Shown in pieces: positions 16,039 to 26,778 of a stretch of 32,933 nt of DNA (its first letter is position 1; every line of letters starts with the position of its first letter). The notes beneath the pieces are model-generated. The model ran no database searches. It saw only the letters and a list, made by a program, of their open reading frames with translations, and had not been told where the DNA came from. The position numbers and the translations under genes were made by a program. This DNA is from Bacteroides sp. (GTDB lineage Bacteria; Bacteroidota; Bacteroidia; Bacteroidales; Muribaculaceae), in contig JAAVCM010000006.1 in the NCBI GenBank assembly GCA_014802345.1, forward strand, positions 63,708-96,640, given 5' to 3'.

Positions 16039-17427
16039 TCAGTCATCCAGCGCGTCTATGATGCGGGGGATAAAAGTGTTTATGTCGCCGGCTCCAAGGG
16101 TTAGTAGGATGTCAAAGTTACGATTTTTCAGCGTTTCTACCAATTTTTCTTTTGGAATTAATATTTTATCCGAGCATTTAACATTATCAAAGATTATCTG
16201 TGAGGTCACACCCTCTATCGGCTGTTCGCGTGCGGGATAGATATCAAGCAGTACGAGGGAGTCGGCGGCTGAGAGTGCGTCGGCAAATTCAGGCGCGAAA
16301 TCGCGGGTGCGTGAGTAGAGATGGGGCTGGAAAGCGACGGTCAGACGACGGCCTGGGTAGAGTGCCTTGACCGATTCGATGGACTTGCGGACCTCCTCGG
16401 GATGATGGGCATAGTCGTCGATTATGATGTGACCGGCGCCGTTGTCCTCTTTCAGATGGGTTTCGAAACGGCGCTTGGTACCGCGGTAGCTGTTGATGGC
16501 CTCACGGATTACCGTCGGGTCCCAACCATCTGTCAGACAGACGGCTGCGACGGCTGCGACGGCATTCTCGATATTGACCTCGACAGGGACACCGAGGTTC
16601 ACGTTGCGGATGGTCCCGCGCGGCGTGACGATGTCAAAAGTGATGCTGCCGTGCTGACGGCGGATATATTTTGCATGAAAGTCCCCCTTGTCGCGGGAAT
16701 ATGTGTAGACCCTCACCCCATCCTGTGGACGCGGATGCAGCTTGAGCCCTTCGTGGACTATCAGCGCACCGCCGGGTCGGATAAGCTCGGTGAAATGTGC
16801 GAAACTTTCGAGATAGGCCTCCTCTGTGCCGTAGATGTCGAGATGGTCGGGGTCGGTCGCGGTGATTACGGCGATGTATGGGGTCAGGTGATGGAACGAG
16901 CGGTCAAACTCATCGGCCTCGATGACACTGAAATCCGACGAAGGTTTGAGGAGGAAGTTAGTCCCGTAGTTAATCAGCTCACCACCGAGGAAGGCATTAC
17001 ACCCGATGCTGCCGCTGTTGAGTATATGGGCGGCCATTGACGATGTAGTGGTCTTGCCGTGGGTTCCGGCAAAGCATAGTGAGCGCGAGTTGCGTGTAAT
17101 AAGGCCGAGTACTGCCGCACGCTTCATCACCTCAAAACCGTTGTCGCGGAAGTAGGTGAGAATCGGGAGGTCGGCCGGCACCGCGGGGGTATAGACTACA
17201 AGTGTAGTGGCCGGGTCGCGGAAATCCTCGGGAATATTGTCGGCACTCTCGTCGAAAGTCATCTCCACTCCCTCGGCGCGCAGCTCCTCCGTAAGTGCGG
17301 TCGGGGTACGGTCGTAGCCCGCGACCTTCTTACCTTTCGCAAGGAAATATCGTTCGAGTGCAGCCATGCCGATGCCACCGGCACCGACGAAATAGACGTT
17401 GTGTATGGTGTTCAGATCAATATTCAT
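16039..17427 (-). CDS. murC: UDP-N-acetylmuramate--L-alanine ligase
   Basis: VYFVGAGGIGMAALERYF, FAGTHGKTTTSSM, DEFDRSFHHLTP, DDYAHHPEEV. Start placed at the internal ATG giving MNIDLNTIHNVYFVG; the ORF track also allows 17460. Confidence 0.96.
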   Translation of the reverse strand: MNIDLNTIHNVYFVGAGGIGMAALERYFLAKGKKVAGYDRTPTALTEELRAEGVEMTFDESADNIPEDFRDPATTLVVYTPAVPADLPILTYFRDNGFEVMKRAAVLGLITRNSRSLCFAGTHGKTTTSSMAAHILNSGSIGCNAFLGGELINYGTNFLLKPSSDFSVIEADEFDRSFHHLTPYIAVITATDPDHLDIYGTEEAYLESFAHFTELIRPGGALIVHEGLKLHPRPQDGVRVYTYSRDKGDFHAKYIRRQHGSITFDIVTPRGTIRNVNLGVPVEVNIENAVAAVAAVCLTDGWDPTVIREAINSYRGTKRRFETHLKEDNGAGHIIIDDYAHHPEEVRKSIESVKALYPGRRLTVAFQPHLYSRTRDFAPEFADALSAADSLVLLDIYPAREQPIEGVTSQIIFDNVKCSDKILIPKEKLVETLKNRNFDILLTLGAGDINTFIPRIIDALDD

Positions 17428-17475
17428 GATATTTTCAGTGTTTTTGATGGTTATCGACATTCAGGATTATAACTT

Positions 17476-18615
17476 TTATCGGCCGGGATTTATTTTAAGG
17501 ATTTCAGTGATTTTGTCAACAATTTTACTGTCGGCGTTTTTAAGAGCCATCTTCGAGATTTCCGCGCTCAGGGCAGCACGCTTCTCAGGATTGTCAATAA
17601 GCCCGGCAAGCGTGGCGGGGAGAGCGGCGACAGCGTCGGCATCGAGAATCATGACGGCACCACCCCGGGTCGAAAGAGCCTCGGCATTGTGGCGCTGATG
17701 GTCCTCAGCCACATTGGGAGATGGGATGAGGATGCAGGCTTTGGCAAGGTTCTGAAGTTCGGAGATTGTACCGGCACCCGCACGCGACACGACGAGGTCG
17801 GCGGCACGGTAGGCGGTCGCCATATCGGAGATGAATGTGGTAGCCTTCACGTTGGCATAGTCCTTCGCCTTGGCCTGAAACTCCTTCTCACCGTAGCGTC
17901 CGGTCTGCCATAGGAGGTTGACATCCTTATCGGCAAGAAGGGGAAGCGATGCGGCTATGGCCTCGTTGACCGTCCGTGCGCCAAGACTGCCGCCGACGGC
18001 CATCACGAGGGGTTTGTCCTCGTCAAAACCGAGTTTCTTTTTCGCCTCGGCCTGAGTGAGCGTACACTCTTCGAGGTCACTGCGCACCGGATTACCGGTC
18101 TTCACTATCACGTCGGCTGGGAAGAATCGCTCCATCCCGTCGTAGGCCACACAGATTGCCTTGGCTTTTTTGGCGAGAATCTTGTTTGTGACTCCGGCGT
18201 AGGAGTTCTGTTCTTGGAGCAGGGTCGGGACTCCTTGCTTCTGAGCCTGTTTGAGGACAGGACCGCTTGCATAGCCCCCGACACCTATCGCAATGTCGGG
18301 CTTGAAGTCGCGGACGATGCGGCGCGCCTTCCGCAGTGATTTCCACAGTTTGAACAGCACACCGAAATTGCGCCAAAGTCGCTTACGGTCGAATCCTGCC
18401 ACCAGAAGCCCCTCGATAGGATAGCCCGCGGCGGGTACACGCTCCATCTCCATACGTCCGAGCGCACCGACAAAAAGGATGTCGGCATCGGGATAGCGGC
18501 GCTTGACGGCGTTTGCAATCGAGAGAGCCGGGAATATGTGGCCTCCGGTGCCACCGCCCGAAATCAGCACGCGGCTGACGGTGGATTTTCCGTTGTTGTT
18601 CTTAGTGTCTGTCAT
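17476..18615 (-). CDS. murG: UDP-N-acetylglucosamine--N-acetylmuramyl-(pentapeptide) pyrophosphoryl-undecaprenol N-acetylglucosamine transferase
   Basis: ISGGGTGGHIFPALSIA, GVGGYASGPVL, LLQEQNSYAGVTNK, VSRAGAGTISEL. Confidence 0.97.
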   Translation of the reverse strand: MTDTKNNNGKSTVSRVLISGGGTGGHIFPALSIANAVKRRYPDADILFVGALGRMEMERVPAAGYPIEGLLVAGFDRKRLWRNFGVLFKLWKSLRKARRIVRDFKPDIAIGVGGYASGPVLKQAQKQGVPTLLQEQNSYAGVTNKILAKKAKAICVAYDGMERFFPADVIVKTGNPVRSDLEECTLTQAEAKKKLGFDEDKPLVMAVGGSLGARTVNEAIAASLPLLADKDVNLLWQTGRYGEKEFQAKAKDYANVKATTFISDMATAYRAADLVVSRAGAGTISELQNLAKACILIPSPNVAEDHQRHNAEALSTRGGAVMILDADAVAALPATLAGLIDNPEKRAALSAEISKMALKNADSKIVDKITEILKINPGR

Positions 18616-18644
18616 ACGAAAAACTGTGATTTACTTGAATGGGA

Positions 18645-19976
18645 TTAGAGCTGCATCTGGTTCTCGGCTCCGAACTGTTCGGGGAGGGTGTCGATTTCGT
18701 CGCGTATATCCTGCTTCTTGCTCCCCTGCCGAGTGGCGGTGCGGCTTATCGAGAGCATTATTCCGAAGGCTATCGCCGTCACGACTATTGAGGTTCCGCC
18801 CTTAGAAAGAAGCGGAAGCGGCTGCCCGGATACCGGGAAGACTCCGCTGACGATGCCCATGTGGAACAGAGCCTGAAATGCAATCATCACCGCCATGCCG
18901 ATGACGACAAGCGCGGGATATGTCCTGTTGCAGTGCGAGGCTATGCCCGATGCGCGCCCCAGCAGCCACAGGTATAGTATCATCACCACTATTCCGCCTA
19001 TCAGACCGAGTTCCTCGATGATGATGGCGAAAATATAGTCGGAAAACGCAAGCGGGAGGCGCGATGCCTCGCGGGAATTGCCGGGCCCTACGCCATAGAT
19101 ACCGCCGTTGGCCTGAGCCATATACGAGAGGATTTCCTGACGGTTCTTACCTGTGGCGGGGACTTCCCATTTGGGGACGGAGTCCTGACCGTGGCGCTGA
19201 AGACGTGCTATCCATGTGTCGAGACGTGTAGGATTCTTCTTGGTCGTACCGTCAACCATCACAATCTCATCCTCCTCATCGGCAGGAGTCTGTTTTGGTT
19301 CACTGAAAACGAGATATAGCAGGAACACACCGCCACAGGCGGCATAGGCTCCCGTCAGGAGGAAAAGATGCCAGATACGCACGCCGCCGACAATCATCAT
19401 CGAGTAGCTGATGGCGAGGAGCAGCAGCGTGTTTGTCAGACCCTGTTCTATCAGCAGTCCGCTGAGAAACAACACTATCACACCGGAATAAACGACCGCT
19501 TTGGAGGTCACCCCGACATTTTTCGGATTAGGATTCCACGTCATGACAAGGGCTATCAGCAGCACCGCCGATAGCTTGACCATCTCAGCCGGATATATGC
19601 CTATACCCAATATGGTGAGCGATCGCCGCGCCCCGTTGACAATCTCGCCGAAAAACATCACATAGACCATCATCACCACGCTGACAAGTGCAAACCCCAG
19701 CGTGAAGGGGATGAAATCGGAATAGTGGCGGCGTGAAAGGAAGTAGACCAGCAGCGCACCACCCGCAAGCATGACGAGATGGCGGATGATGGGCCCCATC
19801 ACTCCCAGCGAGGAGCTTGCGACCTCACGCGAGGAGGCACTGTAAAGCTCGATGGTCGAAATGATGCAGAGGGCTATAAAAATACCCCAGATATGTTTGT
19901 CGGCGTTGGAGACAGCCTTAGGCTTGGCATTAGCCTGAACCTCTTCGGCCTGAATGGAGGGAGATTGGACAGACAT
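18645..19976 (-). CDS. ftsW: Lipid II polymerase/flippase family FtsW (SEDS)
   Basis: Polytopic; GARRSLTILGIGIYPAEMVKLSAVL, YGVGPGNSREASRLPLAFSDYIFAIIIEELGLIGG, LPLLSKGGTSIV. Confidence 0.95.
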   Translation of the reverse strand: MSVQSPSIQAEEVQANAKPKAVSNADKHIWGIFIALCIISTIELYSASSREVASSSLGVMGPIIRHLVMLAGGALLVYFLSRRHYSDFIPFTLGFALVSVVMMVYVMFFGEIVNGARRSLTILGIGIYPAEMVKLSAVLLIALVMTWNPNPKNVGVTSKAVVYSGVIVLFLSGLLIEQGLTNTLLLLAISYSMMIVGGVRIWHLFLLTGAYAACGGVFLLYLVFSEPKQTPADEEDEIVMVDGTTKKNPTRLDTWIARLQRHGQDSVPKWEVPATGKNRQEILSYMAQANGGIYGVGPGNSREASRLPLAFSDYIFAIIIEELGLIGGIVVMILYLWLLGRASGIASHCNRTYPALVVIGMAVMIAFQALFHMGIVSGVFPVSGQPLPLLSKGGTSIVVTAIAFGIMLSISRTATRQGSKKQDIRDEIDTLPEQFGAENQMQL

Positions 19977-20043
19977 TTATTTCTTTAATATATTAAGTAA
20001 CAAGGATTAAGTGTCAGCTATACTCTATACTTTAATCTCTATA

Positions 20044-21390
20044 CTAAAATTTCAACCCCTTTACACGCTCCTTGAACTGGCGGCCACGGTCTTCGTAGCT
20101 GCTGAAAAGGTCGAAGCTGGCACAGCAGGGGGAGAGGAGCACCGTGTCACCGTCCTTGGCAATGGCAGCACAGGTACGGACAGCTTCATCAATCGAGTGG
20201 GTGTCGTGAAGCTCGATTCCCTCCTTACCGAAGAAATCAAGCAGTTTGGAGTTATCCTTGCCCATGCAGACGATCGCCTTTACTTTCTCGCGGACGAGAG
20301 GAAGGATTTCGGTATAGTCATTCCCCTTGTCCTTGCCGCCGAGAATAAGGATGGTATCCTCAGGCATGGATTCAAGCGCATACCAGCATGAATTGACATT
20401 GGTTGCCTTTGAATCGTTGATGTAGCGCACGCCGCCGATGGTAGCGACATATTCCAGACGATGCTCGACCCCCTCGAAATCACTGAGCGCACCGCGTATT
20501 TCAGCCTTGTCGATGTCAAGGATACAGGCGGAGAGAGCTGCTGCCATCGAGTTGTAGAGATTGTGGAGGCCATTGAGCGAGAGTTCGGCACGGGGCATAC
20601 GGAGCGAGGTGTGGGGGGTGTCGATGATGAGTGAGGCCTCGTCGTCGACCCACGCACGCGTCCCCTCCTCACGATGTTCGGCGAAGGGATACATCTGCGC
20701 CTCGGTGCGCACCTGTTCGAGCTGACGGTTGATGACGGGGTCATCCTGCCAGTAAATGAAAGCGTCCTGCGGAGTGAGGTTGTTGAGGATACGGAACTTT
20801 GCGTTGATATAGTTCTGCATCTTGTACTCGTAGCGGTCAAGATGGTCGGGGGTGATGTTGAGTATCACCGCTATATTTGCGCGGAACCTATACATATTCT
20901 CAAGCTGGAAGCTCGAAAGCTCGATGACATAGATGTCGTGATGCTCCCGGGCGACCTGAAGCGCCAGACTGCGCCCGACGTTACCTGCAAGCCCGACTTT
21001 AAGCCCGGCATTCTTGAGGATGTGATAGGTCAGCAGTGTAGTGGTGGTCTTGCCGTTGCTGCCGGTGATACAGACCATCTTGGCATCGGTGTAGCGTCCG
21101 GCAAATTCGATTTCTGAAATCACGGGAATCCCCTTTTCGGCGATAGCCTTCATGACGGGAGTCGTCGGGGCGATGCCGGGACTCTTGACCACCTCATCGG
21201 CGGCAAGGATGCGCTCCATCGTGTGATGGCCGTCCTCCCACTCGATACCTTCATCGTCGAGCATACGGCGATAGTTGTCGGCTATGGTACCATAGTCGCT
21301 GAGAAACACGTTCATTCCTTTCTCTTTGCCGAGGATTGCGGCTCCGACACCGCTCTCACCTCCGCCGAGTATGACGAGATTTTTTGTCAT
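20044..21390 (-). CDS. murD: UDP-N-acetylmuramoylalanine--D-glutamate ligase
   Basis: MTKNLVILGGGESGVGAAILG, ITGSNGKTTTTLLTYHIL, NITPDHLDRY, YINDSKATNVNSCWYAL. ORF track extends to 21435, but the ATG at 21390 fits the family N-terminus. Confidence 0.96.
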   Translation of the reverse strand: MTKNLVILGGGESGVGAAILGKEKGMNVFLSDYGTIADNYRRMLDDEGIEWEDGHHTMERILAADEVVKSPGIAPTTPVMKAIAEKGIPVISEIEFAGRYTDAKMVCITGSNGKTTTTLLTYHILKNAGLKVGLAGNVGRSLALQVAREHHDIYVIELSSFQLENMYRFRANIAVILNITPDHLDRYEYKMQNYINAKFRILNNLTPQDAFIYWQDDPVINRQLEQVRTEAQMYPFAEHREEGTRAWVDDEASLIIDTPHTSLRMPRAELSLNGLHNLYNSMAAALSACILDIDKAEIRGALSDFEGVEHRLEYVATIGGVRYINDSKATNVNSCWYALESMPEDTILILGGKDKGNDYTEILPLVREKVKAIVCMGKDNSKLLDFFGKEGIELHDTHSIDEAVRTCAAIAKDGDTVLLSPCCASFDLFSSYEDRGRQFKERVKGLKF

Positions 21391-21438
21391 TTCGTTGTTC
21401 GGATAATGTAATTTTGTTATGTTGAGGTCAGGCACTGA

Positions 21439-22704
21439 TTACCTGATTTTAAGAGTTACGAATGTGATTACCGCAAGGAAGATGCCGACAATCCAGAAGC
21501 GGGTGACAATCTTCGATTCCGGAATGGCCCTTACGGGTGACTGTATGAGAGCCTGAATCCCGGAATTGCCCGGTTTCTGGTAGTGATGGTGGAGTGGGGT
21601 CATCTTGAAGATTCGCCGTCCCTGACCATATTTCTTCTTGGTGTACTTGAAGTAGGCCACCTGAATCATCACAGAGAGGTCCTCGACAAAGAAGATGGCG
21701 CAGAGGATAGGTATGAGCAATTCCTTGTGGATGAGGATGGCAAAGACCGCTATGATACCCCCGATTGTCAGCGAGCCGGTATCGCCCATGAAGACCTGTG
21801 CGGGATATGCGTTGTACCACAGGAATCCGATGAGCGCACCGATGAAGGCCGACATGAAGACCACCAGCTCGGACGACTGCGGGATATACATTATGTTCAG
21901 GTAAGTCGAGTAGATGACGTTACCTCCGAGATAGGCCATGATTGCAAGGGCGACACAGATTATGGCTGACGTACCCGCACATAGGCCGTCAAGCCCGTCG
22001 GTGAGGTTTGCGCCGTTGCTGGTAGCGGCGACCACCACTATCACCACAAGGACAAACAGCACCCAGCCACCCGCCTGAGCGTAGGGCCCCAGCCATTCGG
22101 TCAGATAGGCATAGTCGAAGTTGTTGTCCTTTACGAAAGGAATAGTGGTCTGCGTCGACTTGACATCCTGCGACTGACTGAGGTAGACCGTCTCCACATT
22201 ATCGCTTGTGTACTTGACGGGAATTACCTGACGCTGTGTGATTGCCGGGCTGAAATACATGGTCAGACCCACAATCAGACCCAGACCTACCTGCCCGATG
22301 ATTTTGAACTTTCCTTTCATTCCCTCCTTGTCGTGCTTCGCCACCTTGATGTAGTCGTCACAGAAACCGAGGGTTCCGAGCCAGACTGTGGCTATCAGCA
22401 TCAGGAGCATATAGATGTTGCTGAGATCGCCGACGAGCAGGCAGGGGACAAGGATTGAGATTATGATGATGACACCGCCCATCGTAGGGGTGCCGGTCTT
22501 CTGCATCTGACCTTCGAGACCGAGGTCACGGATGATTTCACCGACCTGCATCAGTTGCAGGCGGTCGATGATTTTGCGCCCGAACACAAGGGCAATAAAA
22601 AGCGAGAGAAGAAGGGCTGCTCCGGAGCGGAACGTGATGTAGTTCATCAGACGCGTACCGGGGAAGTCGAACTGTTGCAGATATTCAAACAGATAGTAAA
22701 GCAC
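21439..22704 (-). CDS. mraY: Phospho-N-acetylmuramoyl-pentapeptide-transferase
   Basis: [49 protein letters not shown]-type motif ([15 protein letters not shown]), [23 protein letters not shown]. Confidence 0.98.
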   Translation of the reverse strand: MLYYLFEYLQQFDFPGTRLMNYITFRSGAALLLSLFIALVFGRKIIDRLQLMQVGEIIRDLGLEGQMQKTGTPTMGGVIIIISILVPCLLVGDLSNIYMLLMLIATVWLGTLGFCDDYIKVAKHDKEGMKGKFKIIGQVGLGLIVGLTMYFSPAITQRQVIPVKYTSDNVETVYLSQSQDVKSTQTTIPFVKDNNFDYAYLTEWLGPYAQAGGWVLFVLVVIVVVAATSNGANLTDGLDGLCAGTSAIICVALAIMAYLGGNVIYSTYLNIMYIPQSSELVVFMSAFIGALIGFLWYNAYPAQVFMGDTGSLTIGGIIAVFAILIHKELLIPILCAIFFVEDLSVMIQVAYFKYTKKKYGQGRRIFKMTPLHHHYQKPGNSGIQALIQSPVRAIPESKIVTRFWIVGIFLAVITFVTLKIR

Positions 22705-22766
22705 TTTTCAGACAGCTTCTTAAATTTGACAGTTTAATTTTTACTGAATCGGTGGGGACAGAGGTT

Positions 22767-24233
22767 TCAGACTGTTTCGGAGGCAATGATTTCACGCACC
22801 ACTTCGCGGTCATCAAAATGATGCTTGACACCCTTGATTTCCTGATAGTCCTCGTGGCCCTTGCCGGCAATCAGTATCACCGAGCCTTTTCCGGCAAGCG
22901 AGGCGGCGGTGCGTATGGCCTGACGGCGATCGGTGATGTGAAGGGTGCGCGTGCGGGCTGCCTCGTCAAGTCCCTCCTCCATATCGCGGAGAATATCCTC
23001 AGGCTCCTCGAAGCGGGGGTTGTCGGAGGTCAGAATCAGACGCTCACTGCGTGCGGCGGCCTCGCGTGCCATGATTGGACGCTTACCTTTGTCGCGGTTG
23101 CCACCGGCACCGACCACGGTTATGATTTCACCCTCCTTGCCTACGACCTCGCGGATTGCGTTGAGGACATTGACCACGGCATCCGGGGTATGGGCATAGT
23201 CGACGATGGCTGTGTAGCCCTTCGGCGAATGGAACGCCTGAAAACGTCCGGCAACCGGGACAAGGCGCGACATCTCACGCAGAACGTCACCCTTTTCCCA
23301 GCCAAGCAGGATGCAGGCACCGTAGACGGCGGTAAGGTTGTAGGCATTGAACTTTCCGGTGAAGAGCATCTCGACCTCGTGGCCGTTGAGCGAGAGGAGT
23401 GTTCCGTCGAGGCGCGACTCAATGATGCGTCCGCGGAAATCCGCCTCGCTGCGGAGCGAATAGGTGTAGCGATGGGCGCGTGTGTTCTGGAGCATCACCT
23501 CCCCTACCCTATCGTCGGCATTGGTCAGAGCGAAGGCATCGCGCGGCAGCATATCGAAAAATTTCTTTTTGGCGGCGAGATAAGCCTCGAATGTCTTGTG
23601 GTAGTCAAGATGGTCGCGGGTCAGATTCGTGAATATACCGCCGACGAAATGCAGTCCGGCTATACGCTGCTGGTCGGCAGCATGGGAGCTGACCTCCATG
23701 GCCGCATACTCGCATCCCGCCTCCACCATAAGGTGAAGCATCTCGTTGAGGGTATAGGGGTCGGGGGTCGTATGGTCGGTGTGATAAGCCTTGTCATCGA
23801 CGTAGTTGCAAACAGTCGAAAGCAGACCTGCCTTATAGCCGAGCAGACGCGCCATCTCATATATTAATGTAGCGGTCGTGGTCTTACCGTTAGTGCCGGT
23901 GACACCCACAAGTTTCAGCTTGCGGGAAGGATTGTCGAACCACTGCGAGGCGAGATAGCCAAGTGCGAGAGCCGACGAGGGGACAACGATATAGGTGACG
24001 CGGGTTGAAAGCTCTGCCGGGAGTTCCTGACACACCACCGCGACTGCACCTTTCTCCTCAGCCATAGGGATGAACTTATGGCCGTCGACACTCACGCCGG
24101 GGACGGCCACGAATAGCGTGCCGTCTTCGACCTTGCGCGAATCGGAGGTCAGGCCGGTTATTTCCTTGTCGTCGGCATTGCCTATGATTTGTATGATGTC
24201 GATGGGCGACAGAAGTTCTTTCAGTTGTTTCAC
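22767..24233 (-). CDS. murE: UDP-N-acetylmuramoyl-L-alanyl-D-glutamate--2,6-diaminopimelate ligase
   Basis: [51 protein letters not shown] motif ([14 protein letters not shown]) associated with meso-DAP specificity. Confidence 0.97.
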   Translation of the reverse strand: MKQLKELLSPIDIIQIIGNADDKEITGLTSDSRKVEDGTLFVAVPGVSVDGHKFIPMAEEKGAVAVVCQELPAELSTRVTYIVVPSSALALGYLASQWFDNPSRKLKLVGVTGTNGKTTTATLIYEMARLLGYKAGLLSTVCNYVDDKAYHTDHTTPDPYTLNEMLHLMVEAGCEYAAMEVSSHAADQQRIAGLHFVGGIFTNLTRDHLDYHKTFEAYLAAKKKFFDMLPRDAFALTNADDRVGEVMLQNTRAHRYTYSLRSEADFRGRIIESRLDGTLLSLNGHEVEMLFTGKFNAYNLTAVYGACILLGWEKGDVLREMSRLVPVAGRFQAFHSPKGYTAIVDYAHTPDAVVNVLNAIREVVGKEGEIITVVGAGGNRDKGKRPIMAREAAARSERLILTSDNPRFEEPEDILRDMEEGLDEAARTRTLHITDRRQAIRTAASLAGKGSVILIAGKGHEDYQEIKGVKHHFDDREVVREIIASETV

Positions 24234-24303
24234 TTAGCTATATGAGTTAGAGGGTGGTGAATATTTTTGCGAGTTACACTTTCGTGGTTGATTGTCTGTC
24301 CCG

Positions 24304-26388
24304 TCAGTCGCCGAGGACGAGCCGGATGCGCGAACCGCGCGGCGGTCGGGAGCCTGCGCCGGGCGACATCGAGCGGACGTAGCCCGCACCGGAGTAGTCT
24401 ACGTTATATCCGGCTGTCTCCAAGGCCACTATCGCTTCGCGTAGACTGTAACCCTTCACGTCCGGCACAGAGCCTTCCGCCGTCTTGCGCGGAGCTTGCA
24501 TAGCCTTGTGGGAAGGAAGGGCGAAGTCAGTCTTTACGGCGTCGTATGCTTTCCGGCCGTAAGCCGAGGCATAGAAAGTCGGGGAGATGGTCGAGGGGGA
24601 GGCTCCGCGATAGTCGGAACTGTTGTCCAGCATACCGCGTGAGTAGAGTTTGAGGGCTATGTTGCGCAGTACCTGACCGGAGGTAGTGGCCGCGCCGAAG
24701 AAATTGCGCGTCGGATGGCAGGTGAGGACGACACAGGAGTATTTCGGATTGTCGGCCGGGAAAAATCCGCAGAAAGCCAGACGTTTCTTCGACTGATTGT
24801 AGGCACCGTTCTCAATCATGTAGCAGGTACCTGTCTTTCCGGCGATTCTGACAGTATTGTTGCGGAGGAAACGTCCTGTGCCGTGTTCGCCCCATACGAC
24901 ATCGGTGAGCATCCGGCGGAGGATTCCGGCGGTGCGCTGCGAACAGGCACGACCGTTGCCCATGTAGCTGACAGGAAGGATGGAGTCGACCGTACCCTTG
25001 ATTTCCTTGACCAGACGCGGACGCACGAATACGCCGTCGTTGGCTATGGCATTGTAGATTGCAAGCGTGTAGAGCGGGGGAATCTCCGTCGCATACCCGT
25101 AGCTCATGCGCGAGAGGGCTATGCGGCCTCCACGGTCGTTGGGGATGCTGTCGAAGCGCGGAGGCACCTCACCGGCGATACCGGTGTTCATCGGTTCGAG
25201 GAATCCGAGTTCCTTCACGCGGGAATAGAACGCACCCGGATTATCGTTATACTTGCGGGTTATGATTCGCGCCATGCCGATGTTGGACGACTGTTCGAGT
25301 ACCTCGCCCACGCGGATGGCACCCGTGTAGTGCGAGTCGGTAATCGGGCGGCCTCCTGCGTATGCCCAGCCGTTGCCTGTCGGCAGCACCTCGTTGAGGT
25401 CGGGGACGAGTCCGTCTTCGACAGCAATCATCATCGAAAGGGTCTTTACGACCGAACCCGGCTCGTAGCCCATCACGGCACGGTTGCGCGCCTCGATGTA
25501 GCCCGCGCCACGCGGATTCCGCTCGAGATTTGAGATAGCCTTTATGTCGCCGTTGCGCACGTCCATCAGCACTGCCACACCCCAGTCGGCACCGCAGGAG
25601 TCAAGCACGTTGTTGAGTTCGCTCTCGACGATGTCCTGCATATTGATGTCGATGGTGGTCACGATGTCGCAGCCGGGGATTGCGGGAACATCGGTCCAGT
25701 CGGTAATTTTCTTGGTAAGATTAATCATCTTGCTGTAACCGATTTTTCCGTAAAGCAGCGAGTCAAGTGCCTTTTCAAGACCTGAGATGCCGTGGATTTC
25801 CTTGCTTTCGGTCGTCTCACCCACACCGCCGATGCTTCGGCGCGCCATGTCGCCGTAGGGGTTGAAACGGCGCATATATTTCTCGAAGGTCAGACCGTTG
25901 CGGTTACGGTTCTTGATGCTGAAGAAAGGGAAGGTGCGCATGGTCTCCATGTCGTGGTGCGAGAGACCCGACATGAGTTTGTAGGCGCGCGGCCTTTTCT
26001 CCTTGACCTTCTCCAGAGGTTTCAGCAGATGTTTTTTCCACTCCTCGGGACTGCGCACGGGAAACTGCTCGGCCATGCACGCTGCAAGGTCGTCGATAGT
26101 ATCGCGGAAAAGTTTCTCATTGAACTTCTCGGCGCGGTAGTCCAGACGGGCGGTGTAGAAATTAAGGTTCGTAGCGAGGACACTTCCGTCGGAGGCAAGG
26201 ATGTTGCCGCGGCCGGGGATGATTATCTTTGTCTGCGAGAGGAGTTCGTTGGCACGCTGATTCCATTTGTCTGCGTCAATGACGGTCGTGTCACAGAGCT
26301 TCATCACTATGCGCGCCGAGAGGAGCAGGATGAAGACGATGATGACGCCGTAGCGTATCAGGATATGACTGCGGTTGTCCTTTTTCAC
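24304..26388 (-). CDS. ftsI: Penicillin-binding protein (FtsI/PBP3-type transpeptidase) with C-terminal PASTA domain
   Basis: SxxK (GYEPGSVVKTL), SxN (EQSSNIGMA), KTG (IAGKTGTCY), PASTA-like VPDVKGYSLREAIVALETAGYNVDYSG. GTG start at 26388 overlaps the ftsL TAG by one base. Confidence 0.95.
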   Translation of the reverse strand: MKKDNRSHILIRYGVIIVFILLLSARIVMKLCDTTVIDADKWNQRANELLSQTKIIIPGRGNILASDGSVLATNLNFYTARLDYRAEKFNEKLFRDTIDDLAACMAEQFPVRSPEEWKKHLLKPLEKVKEKRPRAYKLMSGLSHHDMETMRTFPFFSIKNRNRNGLTFEKYMRRFNPYGDMARRSIGGVGETTESKEIHGISGLEKALDSLLYGKIGYSKMINLTKKITDWTDVPAIPGCDIVTTIDINMQDIVESELNNVLDSCGADWGVAVLMDVRNGDIKAISNLERNPRGAGYIEARNRAVMGYEPGSVVKTLSMMIAVEDGLVPDLNEVLPTGNGWAYAGGRPITDSHYTGAIRVGEVLEQSSNIGMARIITRKYNDNPGAFYSRVKELGFLEPMNTGIAGEVPPRFDSIPNDRGGRIALSRMSYGYATEIPPLYTLAIYNAIANDGVFVRPRLVKEIKGTVDSILPVSYMGNGRACSQRTAGILRRMLTDVVWGEHGTGRFLRNNTVRIAGKTGTCYMIENGAYNQSKKRLAFCGFFPADNPKYSCVVLTCHPTRNFFGAATTSGQVLRNIALKLYSRGMLDNSSDYRGASPSTISPTFYASAYGRKAYDAVKTDFALPSHKAMQAPRKTAEGSVPDVKGYSLREAIVALETAGYNVDYSGAGYVRSMSPGAGSRPPRGSRIRLVLGD

Positions 26389-26729
26389 TATTTCGGAATC
26401 TTATAGGGTGGTTGTGACTGGACTTTAAGGTTAAGATGAAGCGAATCGACCATCTCCTGCATGGATGTCTCGCGGATACGCCCCATGAAGGCACTGCGCT
26501 CGCGCGACTTCTCGTTGGTGACTATTTCAAGACGGCGTTCAAGCTCGGCTATCTTCTCCATGTTGGTCTGGCAGGTGTACTTAGTCGTTATGTAGACCAT
26601 CGCCACCACCACGCCGAGAACCACAGGAAGCCAGTGGCGGGCGAAAAAATCGCTCGACAGTACCTGCCCTCTGAAAAGACGGGTGATTATTGACGTACGC
26701 CCGGAGGCTTTAAGAGTTCGTGTTGCCAA
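26388..26729 (-). CDS. ftsL: FtsL-like cell division protein
   Basis: 113 aa, one TM segment (WLPVVLGVVVAMVYITTKY) followed by a coiled-coil-like segment; syntenic position between rsmH and ftsI. TTG start. Confidence 0.8.
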   Translation of the reverse strand: MATRTLKASGRTSIITRLFRGQVLSSDFFARHWLPVVLGVVVAMVYITTKYTCQTNMEKIAELERRLEIVTNEKSRERSAFMGRIRETSMQEMVDSLHLNLKVQSQPPYKIPK

Positions 26730-26778
26730 TGTTGTGTTTTCGTGAGTTGAGAGTTAGTGTTATGGATGTTTTCTTTGG

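Noticed and set aside
16321-17040. 239-aa + strand ORF antisense to murC
   Set aside because: Overlaps conserved murC; no independent support.
22752-23867. 371-aa + strand ORF antisense to murE
   Set aside because: Fully overlaps a highly conserved murE frame; no recognisable motifs; expected shadow ORF in GC-rich codon usage.
24715-25533. 272-aa + strand ORF antisense to ftsI
   Set aside because: Shadow of the conserved transpeptidase frame; no start context or family features.
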